Below, piece by piece: positions 16,196 to 24,081 of a DNA stretch of 55,361 nt. Position numbers and translations under genes: made by a program. Under the pieces are notes generated by a model that worked only from the letters and a program-made list of their open reading frames with translations, had not been told where the DNA came from and searched no databases. Source of the DNA: Acetobacter sp. CAG:977 (lineage in GTDB: Bacteria > Pseudomonadota > Alphaproteobacteria > CAAGCB01 > CAG-977); NCBI GenBank assembly GCA_000434295.1, contig HF994935.1:506684-562044 (forward strand), read 5' to 3'. The first letter of the stretch is position 1; each line of letters begins with the position of its first letter.

Positions 16196-17084
16196 AATAA
16201 CGTCAAATAACCGCCATTTAGCCGTTGAACGCGGTTTTATGGCGGTTTTCGAAGACGGCAAAGAAATCGGGCGCGTCCCTTTTGATCAGATTGGCGCCGT
16301 GATTGCCAATGCACACGGTTTGACGTACTCCAATAATTTTCTTGTCCGTCTTGCGGAACAAAAAGCCCCTTTGGTTATTTGCGGGGCGAATCATGTTCCT
16401 GTTTCCGTTTTATTGCCTCTGGAAGGCAATTATTTGCAAAGTTCAATAATGTCGGCTCAGGCGGCAATGAAGGAAACGACCTTGAATCGGTATTGGAAAG
16501 AGGTTGTGCGGGCGAAAATCCGACAACAGGCTGCGGTGTTGGATGCGTTCGGCTTGGAATCCAAAATTCTTAAATCAATGGCTTTAAAGGTCAGAAGCGG
16601 AGATTCCGAGAATATGGAAGGGCAGGCGGCACGATATTATTTTCAGACTTTATTCGGGAAATCGTTTCGCCGAGACAGGACGCAAACGGGAATAAATGCT
16701 CTTTTGAATTACGGTTATACGATTTTGCGTTCATCCGTTATTCGCAGTGTCGTAGCGGCAGGTTTGCATCCGTCTTTGGGACTGCATCATTGCAATCAAT
16801 ATAATCCGATGTGTCTGGCTGATGATTTGATGGAACCGTTTCGTCCGATGATAGATTTTTGTGTCAGACGCTTGGTCGGCGACGGATGTGACAGCGTAAC
16901 GGCGGACGCCAAAAAACGGTTGGTCGGCGTATTGTCGTGTTCAATGCCGACGGACAAGGGAAGCAGGGAAATATCCTATGTCATCAATGATGTTGCCGTT
17001 TCGTTGGCAAAATGCGCACGAGGCGAATCGGATACGCTGAATTTTCCGTCTCCTATGTCCGATTTGGCATTGTGGGGAATATAG
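16179..17084 (+). CDS. cas1: CRISPR integrase Cas1
   Basis: Cas1 integrates new spacers into the array as a complex with Cas2. The 301-residue protein carries the metal-binding residues expected for the family: Glu147 in NMEGQAARYYF, His203/204 in SLGLHHCNQYNP, and Asp217/218 in ADDLMEPFRP. It begins inside the end of cas9 in another frame and ends immediately before the cas2 ATG, so cas9-cas1-cas2 form one translationally coupled operon. Nothing suggests truncation. Confidence 0.96.
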   Translation: MDRIIEITSNNRHLAVERGFMAVFEDGKEIGRVPFDQIGAVIANAHGLTYSNNFLVRLAEQKAPLVICGANHVPVSVLLPLEGNYLQSSIMSAQAAMKETTLNRYWKEVVRAKIRQQAAVLDAFGLESKILKSMALKVRSGDSENMEGQAARYYFQTLFGKSFRRDRTQTGINALLNYGYTILRSSVIRSVVAAGLHPSLGLHHCNQYNPMCLADDLMEPFRPMIDFCVRRLVGDGCDSVTADAKKRLVGVLSCSMPTDKGSREISYVINDVAVSLAKCARGESDTLNFPSPMSDLALWGI

Positions 17085-17414
17085 ATGTCGGTTACGGGAT
17101 ACAATTTAATGTGGATGATGGTAATGTTTGATTTGCCCGTAACAGAGCCGGAAGAAAGGAAACGGGCAACTGCGTTTCGAAATTTTTTGTTGGATGACGG
17201 TTTTGAAATGAGCCAGTTTTCGGTTTATTTACGTTTTTGCGGGACGCGGGAACAAGCGCTTCCGTTTGTGAAGCGTATACGAAGCAATGCTCCGCAAGAC
17301 GGGAAAATCAGTATTTTATTTTTTACGGATAAACAGTTTGGCGATATTATTACGATATGCAATCGCAAACCGGTATTGATGCATGAAACGCCGGATCAAT
17401 TGACGCTTTTTTGA
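17085..17414 (+). CDS. cas2: CRISPR adaptation protein Cas2
   Basis: This 109-residue protein has the ferredoxin-like fold pattern of Cas2: an initial strand MMVMFDLPVTEPEERKRATAF with the conserved Asp after the first strand, FLLDDGFEMSQFSVYLRFC, and a final strand ISILFFTDKQFGDI. It is the structural partner of Cas1 in spacer integration. The ATG follows the cas1 stop with no gap. About 70 bases separate it from the hairpin that flanks the array. Confidence 0.95.
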   Translation: MSVTGYNLMWMMVMFDLPVTEPEERKRATAFRNFLLDDGFEMSQFSVYLRFCGTREQALPFVKRIRSNAPQDGKISILFFTDKQFGDIITICNRKPVLMHETPDQLTLF

Positions 17415-17484
17415 TAAGGATTTTTGAAAAAAGTGTGAGGAAAAGGTGTTGATAATTTTAAAAAATCGAAGGGTAAAATCAAGA
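17415..17484. other. AT-rich spacer between cas2 and the array
   Basis: Seventy bases of very A- and T-rich sequence without a reading frame. In type II-C loci with reversed arrays, the integration-proximal leader can lie on the cas side, so this could be the leader, but no direct sign of that is visible. A decayed terminator for the cas operon was not found here. Confidence 0.4.
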
Positions 17485-17509
17485 AAAGCCGTTGATTTTC
17501 AACGGCTTT
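17480..17509. terminator. Terminator of the pre-crRNA transcript
   Basis: A perfect 11-bp stem (17485-17495 with 17499-17509) with a three-base loop. On the minus strand it is followed by a T-rich stretch, and it comes just six bases after the last repeat, as expected for the end of a minus-strand pre-crRNA. On the plus strand only three T residues follow, so it would stop cas transcription weakly. Confidence 0.8.
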
Positions 17510-17742
17510 CGGATGATTATAGCAGATAATTACTTTGCGTCAAACCGCAACTTGCGTCGCTTTGAAAAGCCGGTCTCGCCAATTATAGCAGATAATTACT
17601 TTGCGTCAAACCGCAACATCAGAATATGATGGAAGGTTGGGCGGATGATTATAGCAGATAATTACTTTGCGTCAAACCGCAACTTGCGTCGCTTTGAAAA
17701 GCCGGTCTCGCCAATTATAGCAGATAATTACTTTGCGTCAAA
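17510..17742 (+). repeat. 101-bp direct duplication inside the array
   Basis: Positions 17510-17610 are identical to 17642-17742, at an offset of 132 bases, which is two repeat-spacer units. The match includes six bases outside the array boundary (CGGATG before the first repeat, equal to the end of spacer 2). This points to a tandem duplication rather than two independent acquisitions of the same spacer. Confidence 0.8.
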
Positions 17743-17749
17743 TTCTCTT
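17516..17749 (-). CRISPR. Type II-C CRISPR array, four 36-bp repeats and three 30-bp spacers
   Basis: Repeats lie at 17516-17551, 17582-17617, 17648-17683 and 17714-17749. The first three are identical; the fourth matches for 29 bases and then diverges, so it is the degenerate end repeat. Spacers lie at 17552-17581, 17618-17647 and 17684-17713; the first and third are identical. Read on the minus strand each repeat begins GTTGCGG and ends TGCTATAAT, an extended -10 box that would start transcription inside the following spacer, as known for Neisseria type II-C arrays. The tracrRNA anti-repeat fits this orientation and a terminator follows the last repeat. The array is therefore read opposite to the cas genes, with the degenerate repeat first. 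Confidence 0.96.
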
Positions 17750-17760
17750 TTTAATAAATA

Positions 17761-17789
17761 TTGAATTGTTTTTATGTGCTTGTTATATT
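17761..17789 (+). promoter_or_regulatory. Promoter of msrAB
   Basis: TTGAAT at 17761-17766 and TATATT at 17784-17789 are exactly 17 bases apart, and TGT just before the -10 box makes it an extended -10 element. The transcript would start near 17796, with GGGAGG as ribosome binding site before the ATG at 17823. Confidence 0.7.
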
Positions 17790-17822
17790 GTTTAAATCAA
17801 TTCTAAACTATGGGAGGGAAAT

Positions 17823-18686
17823 ATGTTGGCGGAAATCATTCTGGCTGCCGGATGCTTTTGGGGCGTACAGGCAACTTTCGATAACGTAAACGGCGTCCGC
17901 GAAACAACAGTCGGATATATCGGCGGAAATCTTAAAAATCCCTCTTATAAAGACGTGTCATCCGGACAAACGGGGCACGCCGAAGCCGTTAAAGTCTCTT
18001 TCGATCCGAATACGGTCTCTTTGGATGAAATTCTGGACGTCTTCTTTATTTCTCACGACCCGACCTCTTTGAACCGACAAGGACCCGATGTCGGAACTCA
18101 ATACCGTTCGGCAATCTTTTATAATACCCCAGAACAAAAAAAAGCCGCGGAAAACAAAATCAAAGAATATGCCCCTTATTTCGATAAACCGATCGTTACT
18201 CAGGTTCTTCCCGCGACCGACTTTTATCCGGCGGAAGAATATCATCAAAAGTATTTCCAAAAAACTGGGGCAAAATGCCACACTTATAAAAACGAAGAAA
18301 TGTGGAAGAAAAAACTCTCGAAAGAGCGCTACAAAATTATGCGCGAAAAAGGAACGGAAAAACCTTACAGCGGAAAGTATGTCGTCTTTGACGAAAACGG
18401 AACTTATCGTTGCGGAGCGTGCGGACAACCGCTGTTTTCGTCAAAATCAAAATTCGCAACATCGTGCGGTTGGCCGGGATTCGACAGACCTTTGCCGGGC
18501 GCCGTCAAAATTCAAAAGGATTTCAGCCACTCTATGATACGCGACGAAGTCGTTTGTTCCAGATGCGGCAGCCATTTGGGACACGTCTTTAAAGACGGTC
18601 CGACCGAAACGGGAGACAGATATTGCATTAATTCGCAAGCTCTTGATTTCGAGGAAACAAAGATGACTCCTCTTGGCAAAAACTAA
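17823..18686 (+). CDS. msrAB: Fused methionine sulfoxide reductase MsrA-MsrB
   Basis: This 287-residue protein repairs both the S and R forms of oxidised methionine. The MsrA domain occupies about residues 1-155 with the catalytic motif GCFWG (Cys11), HAEAV and the YHQKYF segment. The MsrB domain follows from about 165, with zinc ligands in CGAC and CSRC, the SCGWPGF motif, HLGHVF, and the catalytic Cys268 in RYCINSQAL. There is no signal peptide, so it should act in the cytoplasm. It has its own strong promoter just beyond the CRISPR array and is the first gene outside the CRISPR locus. Confidence 0.96.
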   Translation: MLAEIILAAGCFWGVQATFDNVNGVRETTVGYIGGNLKNPSYKDVSSGQTGHAEAVKVSFDPNTVSLDEILDVFFISHDPTSLNRQGPDVGTQYRSAIFYNTPEQKKAAENKIKEYAPYFDKPIVTQVLPATDFYPAEEYHQKYFQKTGAKCHTYKNEEMWKKKLSKERYKIMREKGTEKPYSGKYVVFDENGTYRCGACGQPLFSSKSKFATSCGWPGFDRPLPGAVKIQKDFSHSMIRDEVVCSRCGSHLGHVFKDGPTETGDRYCINSQALDFEETKMTPLGKN

Positions 18687-18795
18687 CCCAGAAAAAGCGG
18701 GTAACGCTGTTGAAAAAGCGTAAAATTTATCTGTACCCGATGCCCGAAATAAAGTATATGTGTTCTATATTTTGTTTTTTCTGAGGAATGCTCTT

Positions 18796-20094
18796 ATGAA
18801 AGTCGGAATTATCGGTACGGGCTACGTCGGGTTGCCGACGGGCGTGGGGTTCGCCGAATTGGGACATGACGTCGTTTGCGTCGATGCCATTCAGGCAAAG
18901 GTCAATGCTCTGAAGGCCGGAAAAATCACTCTGTTCGAAGACGGGTTGGAAGATTTGTTCCGTAAAAATCTGAATGCCGGAAAAATTTCTTTTACAACCG
19001 AAATGAAAAAAGCCGTCGAAGGCGCGGATATCGTGATTATCGCCGTCGGAACGCCTCCGCATCCCGTTACAAAAGAAGCCGACATGAAATACATTCATGC
19101 CGCCGCGGAAGAATTGGCTCGCTATTTGACGGGATATACCGTCGTCGCCAACAAATCCACCGTTCCCGTCGGAACGGGCGACGATGTCGAAGCGAGAATC
19201 CGCAAAATCAATCCGACGGCGGATTTCGATGTCGTTTCTTTGCCTGAATTTTTGCGCGAAGGATTCGCCGTTCATGACTTTTTCAATCCCGACCGCGTCA
19301 TCGTCGGTGCCAATACCGAAAAGGCAAAAGACGTCGTTAAGGAACTTTATAAGCCGTTCGGCGACAAAGCTCATATGTTGTTTGTCAAACGCCGTTCGTC
19401 GGAAACAATCAAGTATGCTTCAAACGCTTTTTTGGCAATGAAGATACATTATATTAACGAAATGGCTAATTTCTGCGAAAAATCCGGCGCCGATGTGTAT
19501 GAAGTCGCCAAAGGCATGGGATTGGATACGCGGATCGGCAACAAATTTTTAAATCCGGGGCCGGGCTATGGCGGTTCGTGCTTTCCGAAGGATACCAACG
19601 CGATGGCGTATATGGCGCGCGGTTACGGCGTGAATATGTCTTTGATCGAAGCGACGATCAAAGGAAACGACGCCCGCAAAACGGAAATGGCGGAACGCAT
19701 TTTGGCGGCTGTCAAAGGAATTGAAAATCCCGTGATCGGCGTTTTGGGCTTGGCGTTCAAGGGCGGAACGGACGATTGCCGCGAATCTCCCGCAATGGAT
19801 ATTATTGCCGAACTGTTAAAGCATAACGTCAAAATCCGCGCTTATGATCCGAAAGCCATGGAAACGGCAAAGGCATTGGTCGCAGACAAGCTGGAATATG
19901 CTTCGGATGCGTATGATGCGGCAAACGGCGCCGACGTTTTGGCTGTGTTGACCGAATGGGAAGATTTTAAATCTTTGGATTTGGCTCGGTTGAAACAAGC
20001 CTTAAGGACACCGAAAATCGTGGATTTGAGAAATCTGATCGATAAAAGTTCCGCACAAGCTCAAGGCTTTGAATACACAGGTATCGGACATTAA
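18796..20094 (+). CDS. ugd: UDP-glucose 6-dehydrogenase
   Basis: The enzyme oxidises UDP-glucose twice with NAD to give UDP-glucuronate, a precursor for surface polysaccharides and lipid A sugars. The 432-residue protein opens with the Rossmann motif MKVGIIGTGYVGLPTG, and has GTPPHP, a central helix, and the catalytic Cys262 in GPGYGGSCFPKD. The C-terminal UDP-binding domain begins near residue 315 (IGVLGLAFKGGTDDCRESPA). I start at the ATG at 18796, preceded by AGGA eight bases away; an upstream in-frame start would add an unlikely hydrophobic stretch. It is a single-gene unit with its own terminator. Confidence 0.95.
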   Translation: MKVGIIGTGYVGLPTGVGFAELGHDVVCVDAIQAKVNALKAGKITLFEDGLEDLFRKNLNAGKISFTTEMKKAVEGADIVIIAVGTPPHPVTKEADMKYIHAAAEELARYLTGYTVVANKSTVPVGTGDDVEARIRKINPTADFDVVSLPEFLREGFAVHDFFNPDRVIVGANTEKAKDVVKELYKPFGDKAHMLFVKRRSSETIKYASNAFLAMKIHYINEMANFCEKSGADVYEVAKGMGLDTRIGNKFLNPGPGYGGSCFPKDTNAMAYMARGYGVNMSLIEATIKGNDARKTEMAERILAAVKGIENPVIGVLGLAFKGGTDDCRESPAMDIIAELLKHNVKIRAYDPKAMETAKALVADKLEYASDAYDAANGADVLAVLTEWEDFKSLDLARLKQALRTPKIVDLRNLIDKSSAQAQGFEYTGIGH

Positions 20095-20121
20095 AAAAAG
20101 GCTCCGTTTCGGAGCCTTTTT
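20095..20121. terminator. Bidirectional terminator between ugd and the DUF5662 gene
   Basis: An 11-bp stem (20096-20106 with 20110-20120) with a TTT loop has A-runs before and T-runs after, so it works on both strands. It serves two convergent genes. Confidence 0.92.
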
Positions 20122-20152
20122 CATTACGCCTGTTTTGAAAAAAAGTCTGAAA

Positions 20153-20629
20153 TCAATATCCCATTTTATCGAGATTTTTTTCAATCAAGCGGACGGTTTC
20201 ATCGGACAACACCATTTTGTTGCGCGTTGTTTCAAAAAATTCGCGGACTTTAGCTTTGTGCCAGTCTTTTCCCTGTCGTGTCCGTCCTGCGCCCGCCCAA
20301 TCGCAAATCATTTCACGAACGTATTTTTCGGGAATATCTTGCGCTTGTTGAGTAACACCGTTCAACAGCACCCAGTGTTGCCAATGGTGTTTTGCACGGT
20401 TGAAATGTTCCATGATGGCAATGCGGTAGTCAGGTGTAGCCTGTAAAGGGTCGTAGTGTCCCGTTTTGCTTCTGATTTCGCGGATTTGAGGGTAATGGCG
20501 CGCATAAACGCGAAACATGGACGGCAAAAATTTATCCCAGTCATGAACAATTCCCCGCCAAAACAATCCGTGCTTAAAGCAGAAAATCATGACCCAGAAT
20601 TTATGTCGCAACAAATAAAACAGATACAT
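20153..20629 (-). CDS. DUF5662 family protein
   Basis: The 158-residue cytoplasmic protein has the pattern I associate with DUF5662: HDWDKFLPSMFRVYARHY near residue 30, then EHFNRAKHHWQHWVLLNG and IPEKYVREMICDWAGAGRTRQG, with conserved His, Asp and Trp residues that suggest metal binding. The biochemical function is not known. It starts 31 bases after the nnr stop on the same strand and is probably co-transcribed with it. Confidence 0.75.
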   Translation of the reverse strand: MYLFYLLRHKFWVMIFCFKHGLFWRGIVHDWDKFLPSMFRVYARHYPQIREIRSKTGHYDPLQATPDYRIAIMEHFNRAKHHWQHWVLLNGVTQQAQDIPEKYVREMICDWAGAGRTRQGKDWHKAKVREFFETTRNKMVLSDETVRLIEKNLDKMGY

Positions 20630-20660
20630 GACAATATCTTACCTTTGGCGGCGAAGATTT

Positions 20661-22073
20661 TCAAAGGCAATCGACAATATCCGAGGCAATGATGTTTTTT
20701 CCTGCCTTGACGGCGGCTTCGGAATGGAGGAATACGGCGGCGCAGGCGGCTTCAAAGGGGGGTAAGCCTTTTGAAAGCATGGTGGCGGTTATTCCCGTCA
20801 GCACGTCACCGCTTCCGGCGGTGCTGAGCTCAAACGAAGTCTTTGCATTAACGGCGGCGCGTCCGTCGGCGCAGGCGATGACGGTATCGGCGCCTTTAAG
20901 GACGACGGTGCAATTCAGCGTTTTTGCGGCGCTTAATGCGGCGGAAAGCTTGTCCAAACCTTTCAGTTCGGGGAATAAAGCATAAAATTCTCCGCCGTGA
21001 GGGGTAAGAACGGCGTTTTTCATGTCGGTGTCTTTGGCAAAAGCAATGGCGTCGGCGTCGGCGACAAAAGGTTTTTGAGAGTCCGAAACGATTTTTAAGC
21101 GTTCTTTTGTCGTTTGTGAAATGCCGCAACCGGATCCTATGGCGATTGCGCGGATTTTCGGATTTTGAACGACGTCTTTAAAGTCTTCGGGGGCGGTTAT
21201 CGGAAAGACGATATTTTCGGCACAATCCGCGGCATAAGCAGGACAAGCGTTTTTGTCGGCGCTGACGGAGACCCATCCTGCTCCGGCGCGGCGTGCGGCA
21301 CGGGCGGCCAGACGAGCGGCTCCCGTCATTTCCGAACCTCCGCAAATCAAAACGGCGCCTCTGGTGTATTTATGCGTTTGAGCCGTTAAAGGCGGAATGT
21401 TAAACAGAGTTTCATCGTTTATGAAAAATCGCGGATTTTGGTTTTTGACGATTTCATCGGGGATGCCGATGGGGCACACGACGGTTTCGCCGACGTATTC
21501 TTTTGCCGGATAAAGGAAATGAGCGGGTTTAGGACGGCAAAACGTAACGGTAAGACAGCATTTTAAGGCAGCCCCCAGAACTTCCCCCGTATCCGCCGCG
21601 ACGCCGCTCGGAAGATCGACGGCGATGCAGGGAACGTCGGTTTCGTTGACCTTTTTGACAAAGCTTTGCAGATTTTCGGGCATCGGGCGGTTCAGTCCGA
21701 TTCCGAACATGGCGTCGATCAGAACGGCTTTTTTTTGCAAAAGGCGTTTGATTAAATTCGGATTCATCAGTGAAGTGACGCCTTTCCAGCGAGAAGCATG
21801 TTTCAAAGCGGCACCTTTTAAATCGGGCAGGTTTCCCGTAAAGACGACTTCGACCGACCATCCGCGTTGTTGAAGCAGGTTTGCGATGACGAAGCCGTCT
21901 CCGCCGTTATTTCCGCTGCCGCACAGGATGAAAGCGGGTGTTTTTTTGAATCTTTTGGAAATTTCGCACACGGTTGCAAAGCCTGCGTTTGACATCAGTT
22001 CAAATTCCGGCATAATTTTTGCAACGGTTTCTTTGTCTGCGGCATACATTTGGGAAGCGGTCAGTATTTCCAA
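20661..22073 (-). CDS. nnr: Bifunctional NAD(P)HX epimerase / ADP-dependent dehydratase
   Basis: Nnr repairs hydrated, damaged NADH and NADPH. The 470-residue fusion has an N-terminal epimerase domain (YjeF_N, about residues 1-210) with CGSGNNGGDGFVIANLL and AMFGIGLNRPM, and a C-terminal ribokinase-like dehydratase domain (about 225-470) with VLICGGSEMTGAARLAARAA, AIAIGSGCGIS, LTPHGGEFYALFP and the catalytic-region TAGSGDVLTGI. Both halves look intact. The gene is divergent from the NUDIX gene, with a shared promoter region of about 80 bases. Confidence 0.94.
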   Translation of the reverse strand: MEILTASQMYAADKETVAKIMPEFELMSNAGFATVCEISKRFKKTPAFILCGSGNNGGDGFVIANLLQQRGWSVEVVFTGNLPDLKGAALKHASRWKGVTSLMNPNLIKRLLQKKAVLIDAMFGIGLNRPMPENLQSFVKKVNETDVPCIAVDLPSGVAADTGEVLGAALKCCLTVTFCRPKPAHFLYPAKEYVGETVVCPIGIPDEIVKNQNPRFFINDETLFNIPPLTAQTHKYTRGAVLICGGSEMTGAARLAARAARRAGAGWVSVSADKNACPAYAADCAENIVFPITAPEDFKDVVQNPKIRAIAIGSGCGISQTTKERLKIVSDSQKPFVADADAIAFAKDTDMKNAVLTPHGGEFYALFPELKGLDKLSAALSAAKTLNCTVVLKGADTVIACADGRAAVNAKTSFELSTAGSGDVLTGITATMLSKGLPPFEAACAAVFLHSEAAVKAGKNIIASDIVDCL

Positions 22074-22097
22074 GAGTATTCTCCCGTGGTTTGATAT

Positions 22098-22126
22098 TTG
22101 TTAATCTTTGGGGAATATCATATAAC
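22098..22126 (+). promoter_or_regulatory. Putative promoter of the NUDIX gene
   Basis: TTGTTA at 22098-22103 and TATAAC at 22121-22126 are exactly 17 bases apart, about 30 bases before the start codon. Confidence 0.5.
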
Positions 22127-22152
22127 AAATTTTTGTTTCGGAGTATCCGTTT

Positions 22153-22782
22153 ATGGTGGAAAGAACGGCAGAAAACGTGCAAATCCTTGAAAAAAAGCCG
22201 TTGTATAAAGGTTTTTTCAAGGCGGACGAATATTTTTTAAGATACCCGCGCTATGACGGGACGATGAGCCGCACCGTTTCCAGAGAAGTCATGGAACGCG
22301 GTCACGCGGCGGCGGTATTGCTGTACGATGCCGAACGGGAAAAAATCGTTTTGGTCGAACAGTTTCGTGTCGGAGTTTATCTGACGGGCGAAAACCCGTG
22401 GATTGCCGAATGCGTTGCAGGAATTATCGGTCAGGGCGAAACGCCCGAAGCCGTCGCCCGCCGCGAAGCCGTCGAAGAAAGCGGATGCGAAGTGGGAGAA
22501 ATCATTCCGATTTGCCGGTATTTTTCGTCTCCGGGCGGGATGAGCGAAACGCTGTACGTTTTTTGCGGTCAGACGGATTCTTCGAAATGCGCCGTTGAGG
22601 CGGGGCTGGAAAACGAAGGCGAAGACACCCGCGTTTTGGTCTGGGACGCCGACGAAGCGATACAGGCTCTTTTAGACGGGAAAATCAACAATGCCGTTAC
22701 GATTATTTCTTTGCAATGGTTTATGCTGAACCGCCGTATGCTGAAAGAAAAGTGGGGACGGAATAAAGAAGGGGGGCTTTAA
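22153..22782 (+). CDS. NUDIX hydrolase, ADP-ribose pyrophosphatase type
   Basis: The 209-residue protein has a complete Nudix box, GQGETPEAVARREAVEESGC, that binds the catalytic metal. The upstream strand set (KIVLVEQFRVGVY, NPWIAECVAGII) and the downstream SPGGMSETLYVFCGQTD match the NudF subfamily, which cleaves ADP-ribose to AMP and ribose 5-phosphate. With nnr next door on the other strand, a common role in cleaning up damaged or toxic nicotinamide-nucleotide products is plausible. The next gene begins on the base after its stop. Confidence 0.88.
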   Translation: MVERTAENVQILEKKPLYKGFFKADEYFLRYPRYDGTMSRTVSREVMERGHAAAVLLYDAEREKIVLVEQFRVGVYLTGENPWIAECVAGIIGQGETPEAVARREAVEESGCEVGEIIPICRYFSSPGGMSETLYVFCGQTDSSKCAVEAGLENEGEDTRVLVWDADEAIQALLDGKINNAVTIISLQWFMLNRRMLKEKWGRNKEGGL

Positions 22783-23964
22783 ATGAAATTGCGTCAAAGG
22801 CTGAAAATAACGGGAAGTGCCGTTGCTTTGTCAGGCTTGCTTTTTATGGGCGGCTGCGCCAAAACGATGACGGACAATGCGACGCTGGCTTTGACGGCGG
22901 GCGATTATGAGAATGCGGCAAATTATGCCGTGTCGGCATTAAGAGACGATCCGTCCGATCCGTATGCGATGATGGTGGCGGGATTGGCGTTTGAAGGTCT
23001 TGGGTTCCCGAATAAATCGCGCCGCTATTACGAAGATATTTTGGAAATGAACGGCGGGGAAATTTCCATGTTCGGAGCATTTAAGCCCGTTCCTCCCGAA
23101 GAAATGACCAAAACGGCGGCCAGACGTTTGACCTTTATGGAACATAAAAAACGCCCCTTTGCCGCCGTCAATCCCGAAACGGGAACGGCGGATTTTACCG
23201 AAGTCGCTTTTAAAGACGGCAAAGAAATTGCCGTAACGGGGCAAATTTCGCCGCAAGGCATGCAAATTGCCGAAACCGTCGCGCCGATAAAGGGCGGGCT
23301 TGATATGCTTTCCGAAGGTGAACGGAATATTGTTCAGCGTTTTTTGACGTTTTTGCGTTTAACGGACGAACAGCTGGCAACACGCCAAGAATTTGAAGAA
23401 CGCCGAGCGGCAAATTTGGGCGGGCTGTTGCCTTATACGCTGGCTCCCGCTGGGCTCGGTATGGATTTGCCCGTGCCGTCCGCCGAAACGATTATTGATC
23501 GGTTGAACGCGTTAAAAACGGCATTGGAACTGCGCTCCATCACGCCGCGCGAACATGCCGTCGAACGGGAAATGATTTTGGAAGCTTTGTTGCCGTCAAA
23601 TCCTCAGCGTCGTATGACGCCGGTTCCGCCTCCCGTGAATATGTTGGAAGGGGCGACCGCCTTGCGCCGTATCGAAATGTTAAAGAATTTAGGGCTGATT
23701 ACGCCGGCGGAAGCGGAACAAGAACAGGAAGCCATTGAAAAACTGGTTTATTTAAAACTGGGGATGACTGATGCGAACAAAGGCATAAATGCCAAAGCGG
23801 CATCGGCATGCATCACGAAATGTTTGAATACGCCTTCGGTTGTTTGCCCGCAAACAACGACGGCTTCAAAAAAGAAAACGACGACCAAACGGAAAACAAC
23901 GGCGAAAAAGACGTCTTCAACGGCAAAGAAGAAGACGACGCAAAGTTTGTGTCCGTGTCCGTAA
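22783..23964 (+). CDS. Lipoprotein with TPR-like start and Lys/Thr-rich tail
   Basis: The 393-residue protein has a lipoprotein signal with lipobox FMGGC, placing Cys25 at the mature N-terminus. Residues 30-95 look like two TPR-type helices (LTAGDYENAANYAVSALRDDPSDPYA, then a GLAFEGLGFPNKSRRYY unit). The middle is helical, with no known domain. The last 40 residues are a repetitive run of Lys, Thr, Ser and Arg (such as KKKTTTKRKTTAKK), then CPCP. Such a tail could bind peptidoglycan or other acidic polymers, but this is a guess. The role is unknown. The start follows the NUDIX stop with no gap, so the two are coupled. Confidence 0.72.
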   Translation: MKLRQRLKITGSAVALSGLLFMGGCAKTMTDNATLALTAGDYENAANYAVSALRDDPSDPYAMMVAGLAFEGLGFPNKSRRYYEDILEMNGGEISMFGAFKPVPPEEMTKTAARRLTFMEHKKRPFAAVNPETGTADFTEVAFKDGKEIAVTGQISPQGMQIAETVAPIKGGLDMLSEGERNIVQRFLTFLRLTDEQLATRQEFEERRAANLGGLLPYTLAPAGLGMDLPVPSAETIIDRLNALKTALELRSITPREHAVEREMILEALLPSNPQRRMTPVPPPVNMLEGATALRRIEMLKNLGLITPAEAEQEQEAIEKLVYLKLGMTDANKGINAKAASACITKCLNTPSVVCPQTTTASKKKTTTKRKTTAKKTSSTAKKKTTQSLCPCP

Positions 23965-23976
23965 GATTTTAAAAAG

Positions 23977-24003
23977 AAAAGGCCGCTTCATGCGGCCTTT
24001 TTT
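23977..24003 (+). terminator. Intrinsic terminator after the lipoprotein gene
   Basis: A 10-bp stem (23977-23986 with 23992-24001, GC-rich core GGCCGC/GCGGCC) with a five-base loop is followed by T residues. Confidence 0.9.
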
Positions 24004-24081
24004 GCAAACGGAAAACCTTTCTTGAAAAGTTTTTTTTACGTTTGTAGAATGCCGCATCAATTTATTTTTAGGTACGACGGC

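Noticed and set aside
17552..17581. Similarity between spacer 1 and the repeat (TTGCGTC shared)
   Set aside because: Only seven bases match, which is expected by chance in a short array; the duplication itself is the meaningful signal.
17415..17822. An extra gene in the longest non-coding stretch
   Set aside because: The 408 bases hold the AT-rich spacer, terminator, array and msrAB promoter; no open frame with a binding site was seen.
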